DNA from: Malaya genurostris
Lineage: Eukaryota > Arthropoda > Insecta > Diptera > Culicidae
DNA length: 64,000 nucleotides
Direction of reading: 5' to 3'
Assembly: GCF_030247185.1 (NCBI RefSeq)
Contig: NC_080571.1
Coordinates: 64,704,172-64,768,171 of the forward strand
The notes beneath the pieces are model-generated. The model saw nothing but the letters and a program-made list of their open reading frames with translations. It had not been told where the DNA came from and made no database searches. Each line of letters starts with the position of its first letter. The first letter of the stretch is position 1. The position numbers were made by a program, and so were the translations under genes. This document shows positions 21,230-32,040 of this stretch, piece by piece.

Positions 21230-22018
21230 ATTTTTAATGATTACTAAGTAACATTCCAAATGTATATGGAGAATTCATCATTACCTTACACGTTCATTAA
21301 AAATCTGTATTTCATTCGAATAAGATTATTTCTATCGGAAACGAGATTTTGCATTCTGTATCTAGGGATGTCGGATTTTTTTTACGTATTCGATTAGCTC
21401 AATAATCGAATATTAATTTTAAAATTGTCGATTAAATATTACTCGATTACCTGGGTTATTATTCGATTACTCGATTAATCGTTTCAATGACATATTCTCA
21501 TGATAGAAGAGAAGAGGTATTTTTCATAAGATTAAGACACAGAGAACAGACATCCATGTAGAGATTTAAATTTGTGTAAGCAATCACCAAGTAGCAATTC
21601 GACGTGAACATTTTAAAAGGGCCTTAAAACAATTGAGATTCTCTTTGTTTACTTTCTCTTTCGATTATATATGCGTTATTACGCAATTGTTCGTTACATG
21701 TATAATACTATGACAAAGCTGGAGATATTTTCTTTCATTCTATATACAAATTTGGTAAGTGAACGTCAAAATTTAGGTGTTATTAACAGAAGAGAAAGTA
21801 AACAAAGAGAATCTCTCATTGGTTTATGTGCCCTTATGAAATGTTCACGTCGAATTCTCCTTAAGAGCCCTTTCGAGCAGCCCAATAATCCCCTATGGGC
21901 TCTTGCGTTTGAACTTTCATACAATGGTAATTTATGCGTGCAAAGTCGTTAGCAACGGTGAATTTTAACGGATTTTTACTTGTATGCTTTACACAGCTTT
22001 TTTGAAATAGTTCATACT
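21230..22018. other. no gene; repeat fragments
   Basis: Bases 21230-21310 match the arms of the element at 14704-15954 with its inner element absent. A MITE lies at 21596-21856 (listed separately). The rest is AT-rich without coding signs. Confidence 0.5.
21596..21856. mobile_element. MITE with AATTCGACGTGAACA ends
   Basis: Exact 15-bp inverted ends at 21596-21610 and 21842-21856, and an inner shared block GAGATTCTCTTTGTTTACTT facing its inverse. It is related to the MITE at 19553-19792. Confidence 0.7.
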
Positions 22019-22180
22019 AGAGTGACTATAATCAGAGTGGCGACAGCTGTTCGTTTGGAATGACAGCTACCAGTTCCAAACGAGCAAACGACCTGTCAAT
22101 TCAATGTAAAGCTAATGGAATGTTTTTAATTGTTGCCAGCATTACGGATGAGATGTCGTCACTCTGGTTATAGGCACTCT
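22019..22180. mobile_element. short MITE, about 160 bp
   Basis: Ends AGAGTGACTATAATCAGAGT and the imperfect inverse ACTCTGGTTATAGGCACTCT. The flanks TTCATACTA and TTCGTACTA may be a duplication with one mismatch. Non-coding. Confidence 0.6.
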
Positions 22181-22204
22181 TGTTCGTACTAGCTTGGATG
22201 TCTA

Positions 22205-23380
22205 CACGCAGAGAAATGGAGCTTGTTTAAAATGACAAATCAGTTAGTAGATTTTTAAATCTGATTCATGTTAATTTCAAGCTAGAATATGATTGTTCTA
22301 AACCATTTTCTCCCTTCAACATCAACGAAGATCTCTGTTCAATGTGAATAAATATTTTGGTCTTGCAAAACGAAAAAAAAAATTGTTCCAGCTGATTTTA
22401 TTGTTGAAATAATTCATCAATATATTGCGTATCAACAAAAGCAGAATTGATTTAATTGGCAATATCTATGTTGATTCAATTCTGCTTTATCTTTATGTTA
22501 AGAACAAAATTTATTCATTTTATCTGTTGTCTTATTTGTGTAATGATACAGCAAAGTTTATTGTTCAAAAGTACCGTATCAGTCCTATTTTTTATAAACC
22601 AGAGCTGTTTTTTCAATCGTGAATGAACAGAAAAGTTTTTTACGCGTTTCAAAATTAAAACTTCATCTGCTTATATATTTTTCATCGGGCTTTTCATCAA
22701 TCCAAGCGTAAGTATTGATAGTTAATAATATTAGAAACTGCAATAACACGTTTTCTTAAAACATATATTTGATGCAGGTTATCTCTCTCTTCACCGGAAG
22801 ACCGGGAAAGGGAACTGAATCATTGGATACTATTAAAAGTAATATTGAATTGATTGTGGTATGTAGATAAATATTATAAATGTATGGAATATAAATGTAA
22901 TTGGAATTCCTTCCAAATATACAAATTGAAGAAAAATGTACCAAAAAAGCCTTCAAATTATTTCGAAAGAAATCATTTTACTCGTAAAAACAAAACAAAA
23001 TTAATAATTTTTACAAACAAAAGCGTAAGTTGAAATACTAATCATTTCAAGTTGATATCTTATCATTTATTCCAAATGCCAAGTTTATAAATTCAAAACA
23101 CTATAAATATTACCTTTATCCAAAATTAGTTCATTTTAAACTGATTTTGCAAGTTGAATTCACTATGAAATTGTTTGTCAACAAATTGACAGGAATGCAT
23201 AAGTAAAATATTTGTTGGTATTATCAAAATATTTATAGAAACAAACTAATCCACTGAGCAAAATCAAATACAACAATATTTGCTATAATAAACCAATTTT
23301 TCTTTTGTCACTATTTCAACAAAATAAATCGTTACGTAAAACCCAGATTTAGTTACATTTACAATATTTTTCTCTGCGTG
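22205..23380. mobile_element. TA-flanked element, CACGCAGAGAAA ends, 1,176 bp
   Basis: Inverted ends CACGCAGAGAAA and TTTCTCTGCGTG are flanked by TA on both sides (22203-22204 and 23381-23382), as in Tc1/mariner-type elements. It is inserted in the terminal TA of the P-like MITE. Old fragments of the same family lie at 14154-14366 and about 4340-4820. No transposase is recognised. An exon-like segment with splice-site motifs lies at 22778-22858. Confidence 0.7.
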
Positions 23381-23636
23381 TAAGACAAGACCTGACAACT
23401 GGCTTCTTATTCTTCCTTCCGAATCATCCTTCTCGTCATTTTCGCCCTGTGGAATAAATACCAACGTATCGGCTACAGTGTAGCCATATTCACATGTTTT
23501 ATAATCTATGATAGGAAAATATATTACATTTAAATTTTTAGACTTTAGGTTTTTGATTTGAAATGAACATGAAAAATATTTTGGTGAATGCATTTCTTTA
23601 TTATATATTAATGCTTAAAAACAATTAATTTAGTTT

Positions 23637-23779
23637 TGATGACAAAACACGAAATATCTCATGTTGAACGCAAAATCGAATCCATTGTTGGCGTATTACC
23701 GGATCTTTTGGAAACCGGAAAAAGTCAGGTTTGGATAGAAATGCTTAGTGCGACCACAGTGTGGAACACAACAGTTCAT
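23637..23779 (-). pseudogene. THAP-domain relic in P-like MITE copy A
   Basis: From the ATG at 23779 the peptide starts MNCCVPHCGRTKHF, with a C-x4-C pair as in THAP zinc fingers. About 12 codons later the frame is lost and the THAP core continues in another frame as FPKDP...R..W. The later Cys and His ligands are not visible. THAP domains bind the ends of P-type transposons; this remnant cannot fold. The same break is present in the copy at 27164. Confidence 0.65.
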
Positions 23780-24166
23780 TCTTCTCGTAAAACTGAACAC
23801 ACTTTCGAGTTTACACTAATTTAACAAATCTTTTTTGGTTACACTTTAATTCACTAAAAAGAAAAACGGCTTGATGTCTATTTTAATTACACAGTGCTTC
23901 CACTATAAACATTTATTACCAATGAGATTGAAAAAAAGTGAAACATTCTCCGAAAATTTTCATTTTCATTGGTGAGCTAAAATTATACATTTTAATAAAC
24001 TTGTTCTCTGATTTTCTTTATACTTGGCATCATTGCTCGCGACCCCTGCAAAAGTTTTTTCTTTTCACAATGTGCAGGTAGCAACATCAAAATCAGCCAA
24101 TCAGAAACTGGTCCATTTTGGAACAAAAGCAGCCCCCCCCCCCCCAGATGTCAGGTCTTGTCTTAG

Positions 24167-24765
24167 GGATGTCTGTTCTCTGTGGTTATAACTGGGTAAC
24201 GAGCTCTAGGAACGGTTTTCAGGAATATAATATACAAATCTTGAAACTTATTGCCGATATACCAACGACATATATATTCATGGAATGTTGGATAACAGAA
24301 TTATAACCGCAATCGCAATAGTAAACCGACACTAAGTTAATCTTGGAAAGAATTATTAAAATATTAAAAAACAAGCAAACTAGAATTTGAGTACTTTATT
24401 CTTGATAGTTTCTACAAAACGAGCCTTTACGAATCATCGAAGAATTTTAAACATTCGTTCAATTTTGTTGACAACGATATCAATAAAAATATAACTCTGT
24501 TAAGGGCATTGCTAGCAATCTGATTACTTAGCTAGGGCCAGAAGTTCGATTTGAATAACATCGACATTTTATTTAGATGACAGACCGTGTAGTTGCACCA
24601 TAGATAAGAGATTTGCCTTTCAATTATTGCATAGTCACAGATTCTTTGTTGTGTAACTTGCTTGTTTTCGAATGATTTGTGCTCATAACTCGATTAAAAT
24701 GACACATTTAAAACTAGTTCCTTTTTATCAATTCGTATTCAATCGCATGTTTTGTTTTATTAGTT
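24167..24765. other. 3' flank of the peroxiredoxin gene, no other gene
   Basis: No coding sequence is recognised. A minus-strand AATAAA-type signal near 24397 could end the peroxiredoxin transcript; this is a weak inference. Confidence 0.4.
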
Positions 24766-26051
24766 TCAAACCTTGATTTTGTCAGCCAAGGAACAGGATA
24801 GCCCAGTACCATCAGGTTCCACATTTAGTGACTTGATGACTCCATCTTCTAGCACCATCGAGTATCGCTTGGAGCGTAGTCCTCCGAGAGGAGGCAAATC
24901 GGCTCCTAGTTCTAGCTTCTTGGTGAATACCGCTGCAGGATCAGCAAGCATGCGAACCTTGCCGGCAGTATTATGCTGTTTACCCCAAGCCGACATAACG
25001 AAAGGATCATTGACAGAAACGCAAACGACTTCGGCTACACCGGATGATTTCAAATCACCTGCTCGGTCGACATATCCCGGCAAATGCGTCTTGGAACAAC
25101 CAGGAGTAAAGGCACCTGGGACGGCGAACAAAATCACCTTCTTTCCGGCACATAAATCAGCAACATTAACTTTGTTCGCCGGTGAATCCTCGTATAGATC
25201 AATTGACGGAATTTTATCTCCTTCCTGGAAAACATAAAAACATGAGCATGTAATGGAAAATAGCTTGGTAAACTTTTTTTTCTGCTTATACGATTCAGTC
25301 CGAGCACTTATCGTGTATGTAAATATCGATTTTTGCAAGGCAGGGAAATATTTTACTTCATAACTATCGTGAGTGTAAATAATTAAAAAAAATTGTTTCC
25401 CAACCCACTTTCAAGCTAGAAACATCTGAGGTGACACATAAAATTGCTTCGTGAATAAAATACAACTTTCTTCGAAGAAAAAACCGCACCTAAAAGCTCA
25501 ATGTCGGACCCTCATTTAATAATTCACGAATTATTGATTCCTTTGAACAATTATTTGACGAAGTTCTTCAAATACTGGCAATGCATCACAACGAGTCCAA
25601 TGAAAATGTTCCAAATGCAAACTTCTTAATGCCGGTTACCGGCCGGGTATTCCAGAATGCAAACGTCAAAAGACATACATAATGGATGCGTAAATATCGA
25701 ATGTAAATATGCTAAATGAGATGTACGAAAGAATAATAATACGCATCCACTTATTTGTCGGCAAAAAATTAAAACCTTTGGCAAGCAGAGTTTGTGCATG
25801 TGGTGGCAAAAATTCGTTCTTACAGATAAATCGATATTCTTATTGGTGGATTAAAATATTTTGCAATAGTATTACGTAATTACGGAAATGACTTGATAAA
25901 GACTTTACAATTGATACTGAAAGTCACTCACTTTGATTTGCACCATTTTGGAAGTATGTATCGAGAACCGCTGAACTACCCCTGTTGAACGTCCGAGTTG
26001 TCTCACTAGACTGAACTTGTTGGTCAAATTCTGCACGAGAAGCGGATGCAT
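24766..26051 (-). CDS. Prx5: peroxiredoxin-5, atypical 2-Cys, two exons
   Basis: Exon 1 is 25932-26051 and exon 2 is 24766-25224; the intron between (25225-25931, 707 bp) has GTGAGT and a CAG acceptor, and the join is in phase 0. The product is 192 residues. Residues 1-35 are basic and hydroxylated without acidic residues, like a mitochondrial presequence; MVQIK at residue 36 could start a cytosolic form, as known for other PRDX5 genes. The active-site motif PGAFTPGCSKTHLPGY puts the peroxidatic Cys at residue 83. A second Cys near residue 184 (GTGLSCSL) is at the resolving position. The enzyme reduces hydrogen peroxide and organic peroxides using thioredoxin. SVNDPFVMSAWG and PPLGGLRSKRYS are further family motifs. 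The gene lies between two inverted P-like MITEs. The length is normal and no damage is seen. Confidence 0.95.
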
Positions 26052-26780
26052 TGAATATGTCGATGGAACGTTTGACAATGAAAACACAGTATTGATAAAA
26101 GAAAGGAAACACACCGTAGTCGAGTCGAGTACAAACTGCGGCGGCAAATACTGGTAGTTCGAAATGTTGGCTTCAGTAAATACGTAATAAACACAAGAGT
26201 ATTTAAACATGTATGTGTGCATTTCTCGTATTTCTGGACCTTACCTTCAATCGTACTTGACGCAGATATCAAAAGGCATACTGGCATAAAATTCAATATA
26301 GTGCACTTGATTCAAACAAGAATGTACTCATTTTGAACTAATGTATGGTTGATCAAAACAAATGATGGTTGTTTCAAAACAATATTGTTTGAATCTAACG
26401 AGTTCTTTTTGTAACTGAATCAACAACGCAAGATAGTTAGGGCATATTCAGTAGTGTTCTAGTTCTAGATGCATAATTTATGTCAGTTACAAAATTTAAA
26501 TCTGGATTTAATAACAAGAAAAACTGGCAGCCCTAGCAGTGTTTTACTCGTGTTTCAAATATACAAAAAACAGAACGGCATCGTAGACAAGTTTTAAATT
26601 TGACAGAAGATCTGGTCGAATTAATAAAACTAGAACGGCTTGCTGGAGATACGTTTGTTTCAGTTTCAGATGTATTATAGATTTGCTCTTATGATTGGCA
26701 CATTGCCGCGAAACTGAACTATCGGTAGCGACATCTGTCAATGAAAAATGGAACCAAGGAAAGGAGGGTATAGATATCCG
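26052..26780. other. 5' flank of peroxiredoxin-5
   Basis: Presumed 5' UTR and promoter region. Repeated CAAACA/GTTTGA words occur at 26300-26400; no TATA box or other gene is convincing. Confidence 0.45.
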
Positions 26781-27568
26781 CTAAGACAAGACCTGACATC
26801 TGGGGGGGCTGCTTTTGTTCCAAAATGGACCAGTTTCTGATTGGCTGATTTTGATGTTTCTACCTGCACATTGTGAAAAGAAAAAACTTTTGCAGGGCAC
26901 GCGAGCAATGATGCCAAGTATAAAGATAATCAGAAAACAAGTTTATTAAAATGTACAATTCTAGCTCACCAATGAAAATGAAAATTTTCGGAGAATGTTT
27001 CACTTTTTTTTTCAATCTTATTGGTAATAAATGTTTATAGTGACAGCACTGTGTAATTAAAATAAGCATCAAGCCGTTTTTCTTTCTAGTGAATTAAAGT
27101 GTAACCAAAAAAGATTTGTTAAATTAGTGTAAACTCGAAAGTGTGTTTACTTTTACGAGAAGAATGAACTGTTGTGTTCCACACTGTGGTCGAACTAAGC
27201 ATTTCTATCAAAACCTGACTTTTTCCGATTTCCAAAAGATCCGATAATACGTCAACAATGGATTCGATTTTGCGTTCAACATGAGATATTTCGTGTTTTG
27301 TCATCAAAGCTCAATTAATTGTTTTTAAGAATTAATATATAATAAAGAAATCCATTCACCAAAACATTTTTCATGTTTATTTCAAATCAAAAACCTAGTC
27401 TACAAATTTAAATATAATAAATATTTTTTTCCTAGCATCGTTAATAAAAAATCTGTAAATATGGCTACACTGTAGCCGATATGTTGGTATTTATTCCACA
27501 GGGCGAAAATGACGAGAAGGATGATTCGGAAGGAAGAATAAGAAGCCAGTTGTCAGGTCTTGTCTTAG
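26781..27568 (+). mobile_element. P-like MITE (copy B), 788 bp
   Basis: Ends CTAAGACAAGACC and the exact inverse, with GATATCCG duplicated at 26773-26780 and 27569-27576. It matches copy A (22202-24166) in inverted orientation, including a run of G or C next to the CAGATGTCAGG end. It holds a THAP relic and no other transposase domain. Confidence 0.8.
27164..27310 (+). pseudogene. THAP-domain relic in P-like MITE copy B
   Basis: MNCCVPHCGRTKHF from the ATG at 27164, then the frame breaks. In the next frame the sequence reads FFRFPKDP followed by R and W at the spacing of the THAP core. The frameshift is at the same place in the copy at 23637-23779, so it predates the spread of these copies. 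Confidence 0.65.
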
Positions 27569-27930
27569 GATATCCGCAATAAAAGTAAACTCGGAGTAGA
27601 AGAAAATCGATTTCAAAGTGATGACTACTATTTGTTCTAGTTTGAACCACGATTAAACATGGAAAACCATCAGAAATGTGTGAAATTGGGTAAGGTTCGG
27701 TTTATTCGAGTACTATTTATTTTGGATACTTTTATTTCCGGGCATTTGAATCATGGTGTTGAACCAAGTATAATGTTTCATTCTAAATAAACGTTAGTTT
27801 TCGCACAATAAATTAAGATCTGATACCCCTGCTACTATGATTTTTCAAATGAATTTACCCGTTTTTATAAAAATTTGTTAAAAAGGTGAAGTAATTTAAA
27901 ATTCTTCTACCGATTTGACAGCTCTAACTG

Positions 27931-28334
27931 AGGCCGTGAACCATTTCACGGTTAATTTAAATTCTGGTTGAAATCTGACACTTGAGCGGTTATTTTGTTA
28001 AATTTAACTAAATCCGCGGCCCATTTCAAAGTTTGACGGATGGAAAGTTATTTGGGTTTATTTAGCACTGGAAATAATTTTTACTAAAGAATTGATATTA
28101 GAATTTTCATTTGCAAGATTTTTTTCAGTGTCGGAAAATAACCATCGATCTGTTCAAAATAACCAGGGCAAGATGGGCCATCACTGGCCTTAGCCTGTCA
28201 CGTTAGTGACACAGCAAAGAAAAAAAAAATAACCATGCTTTCGACCATGGTTATTTTTGACAACATCAAAATAACCGCTCGAGTGACAGATTTTAACCAA
28301 AAGTTAAAATTAACCGCGAAATGATTCACAGCCT
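27931..28334. mobile_element. MITE with inverted repeats of about 70 bp
   Basis: The first 70 bp (AGGCCGTGAACCATTTCACG...) pair with the last 70 bp at a modest mismatch level; both contain GAGCGGTTATTTTG. The middle holds a further small palindrome around CCATGGTTATT. Non-coding. Confidence 0.7.
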
Positions 28335-28538
28335 AAAAATATCTCTCTCCCCTACATTGAAGTAGGGAGATTCTATGCGGACTCGCATTTAAAAAATGGT
28401 TGTTGCCATTGATCTGTTCGGGAAATGTGAGAGCTGGATATTTTTTTTTATGATGTCTGATAGAATACAGAATAGTAGTTTTAATTATTTTCATATGCAA
28501 ACAGTTAGAGATAATTTAGGATTGCTGATGTCGATTTT

Positions 28539-28639
28539 GCTTGAAGCAAAAACTAACCCAGTTTTAACCCCAACTACTTTCAAATCCATACGTTTGACAG
28601 CAGTTAGAGTCGAAACTGGGTTGGGTTTTGTTTCAAGCG
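28539..28639. repeat. near-perfect 100-bp hairpin
   Basis: GCTTGAAGCAAAAACTAACC and its imperfect inverse form the ends of one long palindrome with a very short loop. It may be a tiny MITE; a precursor-like RNA is an alternative. Confidence 0.6.
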
Positions 28640-28703
28640 AACGCGCTATAAGAGTACAGTAATAATTAAAAGAGAAAGTAGACAAAAAGAGTATTCTATT
28701 TAA

Positions 28704-28881
28704 TGTATCCACTACTGTGCCAAATAGAACCGAGGAAGTAACCTCATAGACTCCAGAACTATCCGAAACAGGTCCACTCCGAAATATATCCAAGAACTAA
28801 TCAAACTTTGACGAAATAGAGCGGAAGGGTATTCTTCTTAATAAACAACACTAGATTTGAATCGTTCACAGTCAGCTGTCA
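28704..28881 (-). repeat. 3' LTR of the Gypsy element
   Basis: Matches 34059-34240 almost throughout. On the element strand it starts TGACAGCTGACTG and ends GGATACA. Confidence 0.85.
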
Positions 28882-29106
28882 GAAAGGGACTGGTCTTCTC
28901 TGCACGCTGATCATTTATTTAGAATTCTGCAAAACAGACTTAATTCAGATTAACTACTTTTTAGGGTAAAAGTTACCCTGTTGTACTAAATTCTTGTTTA
29001 CAACAAGTCCTTCCCATTTAGGAAGAGAATTAACCTAATTCGAGAATTCATAAAAATTATATTACATTATTTCATAAAATTCTTCGACAACAAATCGACA
29101 AAATTA

Positions 29107-32040
29107 TCATTTATACAATACATAATCATCAAAACTTAAATTTTTCCGACGTCTTTTAGATCTTCTGAGGGGTGCTTCGATAGCATCCTTTGTAGCTTTG
29201 CGTTTCCTAGTCTTAGAATTCGTATCTAAGTTTTCTTCTGGGAATCCACGAAAACAAACTTCATCATCAATAGATTTTCTGTCCACCGGCCAACCAAGCC
29301 GCGGAATTCGGTTGGTTTGTTCATAGTTTGGCTCCTGTCGTTTCTCTTCTTCTTCTTCATCTTGCAATGTCGTTTCATGTTGTCCCTCCAATCTTCTTCG
29401 TGGTCTGACAGTTATCAGCGCGTTTGGCCGAACCACCGAGTCCGGATCTTTCGAAACTCTAAGTTGAGTACGATGGGCGAGAATTTGTGCGTTTCCAATT
29501 TGAACCTGGAAAGTATTAATTGAAAACCTTTTTAGAAATGTTGCTCGGACCCATCTTGCTTGATTGTGTGAATGATTATTCTTGTACCATAATTCATCTC
29601 CCGCGTTCAGATCATCTAAAGGCGTTACAGAACTTGCTGGGCCTAATTGCGTTAAATCATCATGTTGCGGGATTTCAGGAGAAGATAGATTATTTTGGTA
29701 TTTGTTTTTGGGGTTGATTAAGTCAATCAACATCTTAGGTCGATAAACGAAGATTTTTTCAGATGGAAATTTACCATCCTTCGTCATACAATTTCTGAAA
29801 TTTAACAGAAACAAATTTATCTGGTCCTCCAAATGCAATACTGCTATATCTGGGTCTAATAAGTATTTTTTTAAAACATCTTTTACTGTTTTCACTAATC
29901 TCTCCGCCTGGCCATTGCTAGCCGGGTTGTAAGGCGGAGTTTTTAAGACTTTTATTCCTTGTTTTTCTAAGAAATTTTTGAATGCAAATGAATTGAAAGG
30001 AGGGCCACCGTCCGTAACTAAAACATCCGGTAAACCAAATCTTGCCATAAAAGCAACTAAACATCTTAAAACTTTCTTGCAATCTGTGCCATATTTCATC
30101 CATTCCAGTTCCACCCATTTAGAAAAACTATCTACTATAAGCAGAAAAGTGCGATGCTCAAAATGGAAAAAATCTAAATGCACCCTGCTAAAAGGTCTAG
30201 TAGTTTCCTTCCATTTAGAAGTAATTTTGGGTTTTGGTGTAATCATCATACTGTTGCAACTTTCACAGTTAGCAACAAATCTTTCAATTGCTTTATTTAT
30301 CCCGTACCAATAAACGAAACGTCTTGCCATTTGCTTCATTTTTACAACTCCACCATGGTTGGTGTGTAAAAGTTTGAGAATCCCACTTTGCAAAGATTGC
30401 GGTACTATAACTCTGTCTTGGAACAATAAGCATTCATCAATAATTTCTAAATCATGCTTGTTAGAAAAAACATTGGCAAAGTGTTTGTCTACTTTGTCTG
30501 GCCAACCATGCTGTACAAACTTCATAATTTGTTGTAAAAATTTGTCTGATTTTGTTTCTCTAGCAAAAAGTTTGAAATCCATCGGGAAATCATTGCTAAA
30601 ATTTAAACTATGTATTACATCGTACTCTTTGGCAACAGTATCTTTTAGCGGAAACCTAGAACAGAAATCCGCATTACTAATTTTAGAGGATGGTCTATAG
30701 TTTATTTCAAAATCGTAAATAGAAAGTTCTAAAATGTATCGTTGAATTCTTGTAACGTAAATGGAATGTTTTCCGGATTTGCCAAAAATAGCAACTGAAG
30801 GTTTATGGTCTGTGTATACTAAAAATTTCTTTCCAAACAAATATTTGTGGAACTTCTTTATAGTGCATACCAGAGCAAGAGCCTCAAGATGGAGAATAGG
30901 ATACTTTTGCTGTGCTTTATTAAGAGAAAAAGATGTAAAGCTGATTGGTTTTTCTACTCCTTCTATCAAATGAGCGATTACTCCTCCCAAACCATATCCT
31001 GATGCATCAGACATTACAACTAAAGGTTTGTTTGGGTCGTAAAGTTCAAGAAATCCACTCGAAATTAATGATTTCTTCCCTGTCTGAAAAGCATCTTCAC
31101 ATTTTTCATCCCAATTAAACTTAACGCCAGACTTCAACAAGTTGTATAGATGGTATAGTTTTGAAGACAATTGAGGTACAAATTTGTGATAATAGTTAAG
31201 TAGTCCTAGAAAAGATTTTAGCTCGGTAACATTGGTAGGGGTTTTTGCTTTCTGAATAGTTTCAATTTTACTTTGGCACGGCGAAAGACCTTTTTCCCCT
31301 ATAATATGCCCTAAATAATTAAGTTCAGTAACAAAAAATTTGCATTTTTCAAAGTTTACTTTAATGTTTGCATCCGATAATCTGTTCAGAACCTCAAACA
31401 ATCTCTTTTTACAATCCTCAATGTCTTTTCCTGCAATAAGAACATCATCCAAATAACAGACGACACCTGGTAAATCTTTCAGTACTTGATCCATGACTTG
31501 TTGAAAAATGGATGCACTGGAGGAAGCCCCTTGTGGAAGTCGATTGTATGTATACAATCCTTTAATAGTATTAATTACCATGAATTTTCTGGAACGGTAA
31601 GATAAGGAAAGTTGAGTATACGCGCCTTCCAAATCCAAGGTACAAAATATTTTGCATCCAGAGAGATTTGCGAATAAATCTTGGACTAAAGGTAATGGAT
31701 AAGTGTTTGGGATTAACAGCTTATTTATTGACACCTTGCAATCAATTACTAACCTGATGTCATTATTTTTCTTTATAACCGCCACCACAGGAGAAGCCCA
31801 CTCACTGTATTGTATTGGCGTAATAACTTTTTCTTTTTCTAATTTTTCCAGATAACTTATTACTTTTTCTTTCAATCTATAAGGTACTTCGTATGCTTTT
31901 TTAAATATGGGACAGTCTGTTTTGAGAGCAAGTTCTGCCTCATAACCGCTAATAGGAGAAGTGAAATCTTTTACAAAAAGACTTCCAAATTTTTGTTTTA
32001 TTTCTTCTACCAAGAAGTTTTTTCTTCCAATATTATTCAC
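29107..32040 (-). CDS. Gypsy pol: RT, RNase H, integrase
   Basis: 977 codons following the gag stop in the same frame. The first codon is GTG and no ATG occurs until well into the RT, so pol has no start of its own and must depend on gag translation. Domains: RT (VIDCKVSINKLL, TLDLEGAYTQL, LPQGASSSASIFQQVM, catalytic YLDD near residue 195), RNase H (VVMSDASGYGLGG, YTDHKPS), and integrase with an HHCC zinc region (HTNHGG...CESCNSM), catalytic Asp in HLDFFHF near residue 620, DGGPPF, and the Glu in NGQAERLV. A basic C-terminal tail with RRSKRRRK follows. All catalytic residues are present. Confidence 0.88.
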   Translation of the reverse strand: MNNIGRKNFLVEEIKQKFGSLFVKDFTSPISGYEAELALKTDCPIFKKAYEVPYRLKEKVISYLEKLEKEKVITPIQYSEWASPVVAVIKKNNDIRLVIDCKVSINKLLIPNTYPLPLVQDLFANLSGCKIFCTLDLEGAYTQLSLSYRSRKFMVINTIKGLYTYNRLPQGASSSASIFQQVMDQVLKDLPGVVCYLDDVLIAGKDIEDCKKRLFEVLNRLSDANIKVNFEKCKFFVTELNYLGHIIGEKGLSPCQSKIETIQKAKTPTNVTELKSFLGLLNYYHKFVPQLSSKLYHLYNLLKSGVKFNWDEKCEDAFQTGKKSLISSGFLELYDPNKPLVVMSDASGYGLGGVIAHLIEGVEKPISFTSFSLNKAQQKYPILHLEALALVCTIKKFHKYLFGKKFLVYTDHKPSVAIFGKSGKHSIYVTRIQRYILELSIYDFEINYRPSSKISNADFCSRFPLKDTVAKEYDVIHSLNFSNDFPMDFKLFARETKSDKFLQQIMKFVQHGWPDKVDKHFANVFSNKHDLEIIDECLLFQDRVIVPQSLQSGILKLLHTNHGGVVKMKQMARRFVYWYGINKAIERFVANCESCNSMMITPKPKITSKWKETTRPFSRVHLDFFHFEHRTFLLIVDSFSKWVELEWMKYGTDCKKVLRCLVAFMARFGLPDVLVTDGGPPFNSFAFKNFLEKQGIKVLKTPPYNPASNGQAERLVKTVKDVLKKYLLDPDIAVLHLEDQINLFLLNFRNCMTKDGKFPSEKIFVYRPKMLIDLINPKNKYQNNLSSPEIPQHDDLTQLGPASSVTPLDDLNAGDELWYKNNHSHNQARWVRATFLKRFSINTFQVQIGNAQILAHRTQLRVSKDPDSVVRPNALITVRPRRRLEGQHETTLQDEEEEEKRQEPNYEQTNRIPRLGWPVDRKSIDDEVCFRGFPEENLDTNSKTRKRKATKDAIEAPLRRSKRRRKNLSFDDYVLYK

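Larger units (their letters stand above)
22202..24166 (-). mobile_element. P-like MITE (copy A), interrupted by a TA-type element
   Basis: Bases 22202-22204 plus 23383-24166 make a 787-bp element that matches 26781-27568 in inverted orientation. Its ends read CTAAGACAAGACCTGACA and the inverse. GGATGTCT at the right edge (24167-24174) matches the bases at the left edge, consistent with an 8-bp duplication. It carries the relic of a THAP domain, the DNA-binding module of P-element transposases. The P assignment rests on that relic plus the 8-bp duplication. Confidence 0.7.
27569..28703. other. no gene; two MITEs between the P-like MITE and the LTR element
   Basis: Apart from the two MITEs listed at 27931-28334 and 28539-28639 this stretch shows no coding region. 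A copy of the AGAGAAAGTAGACAAA block common to the 19-21 kb MITEs lies near 28669. Confidence 0.5.
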
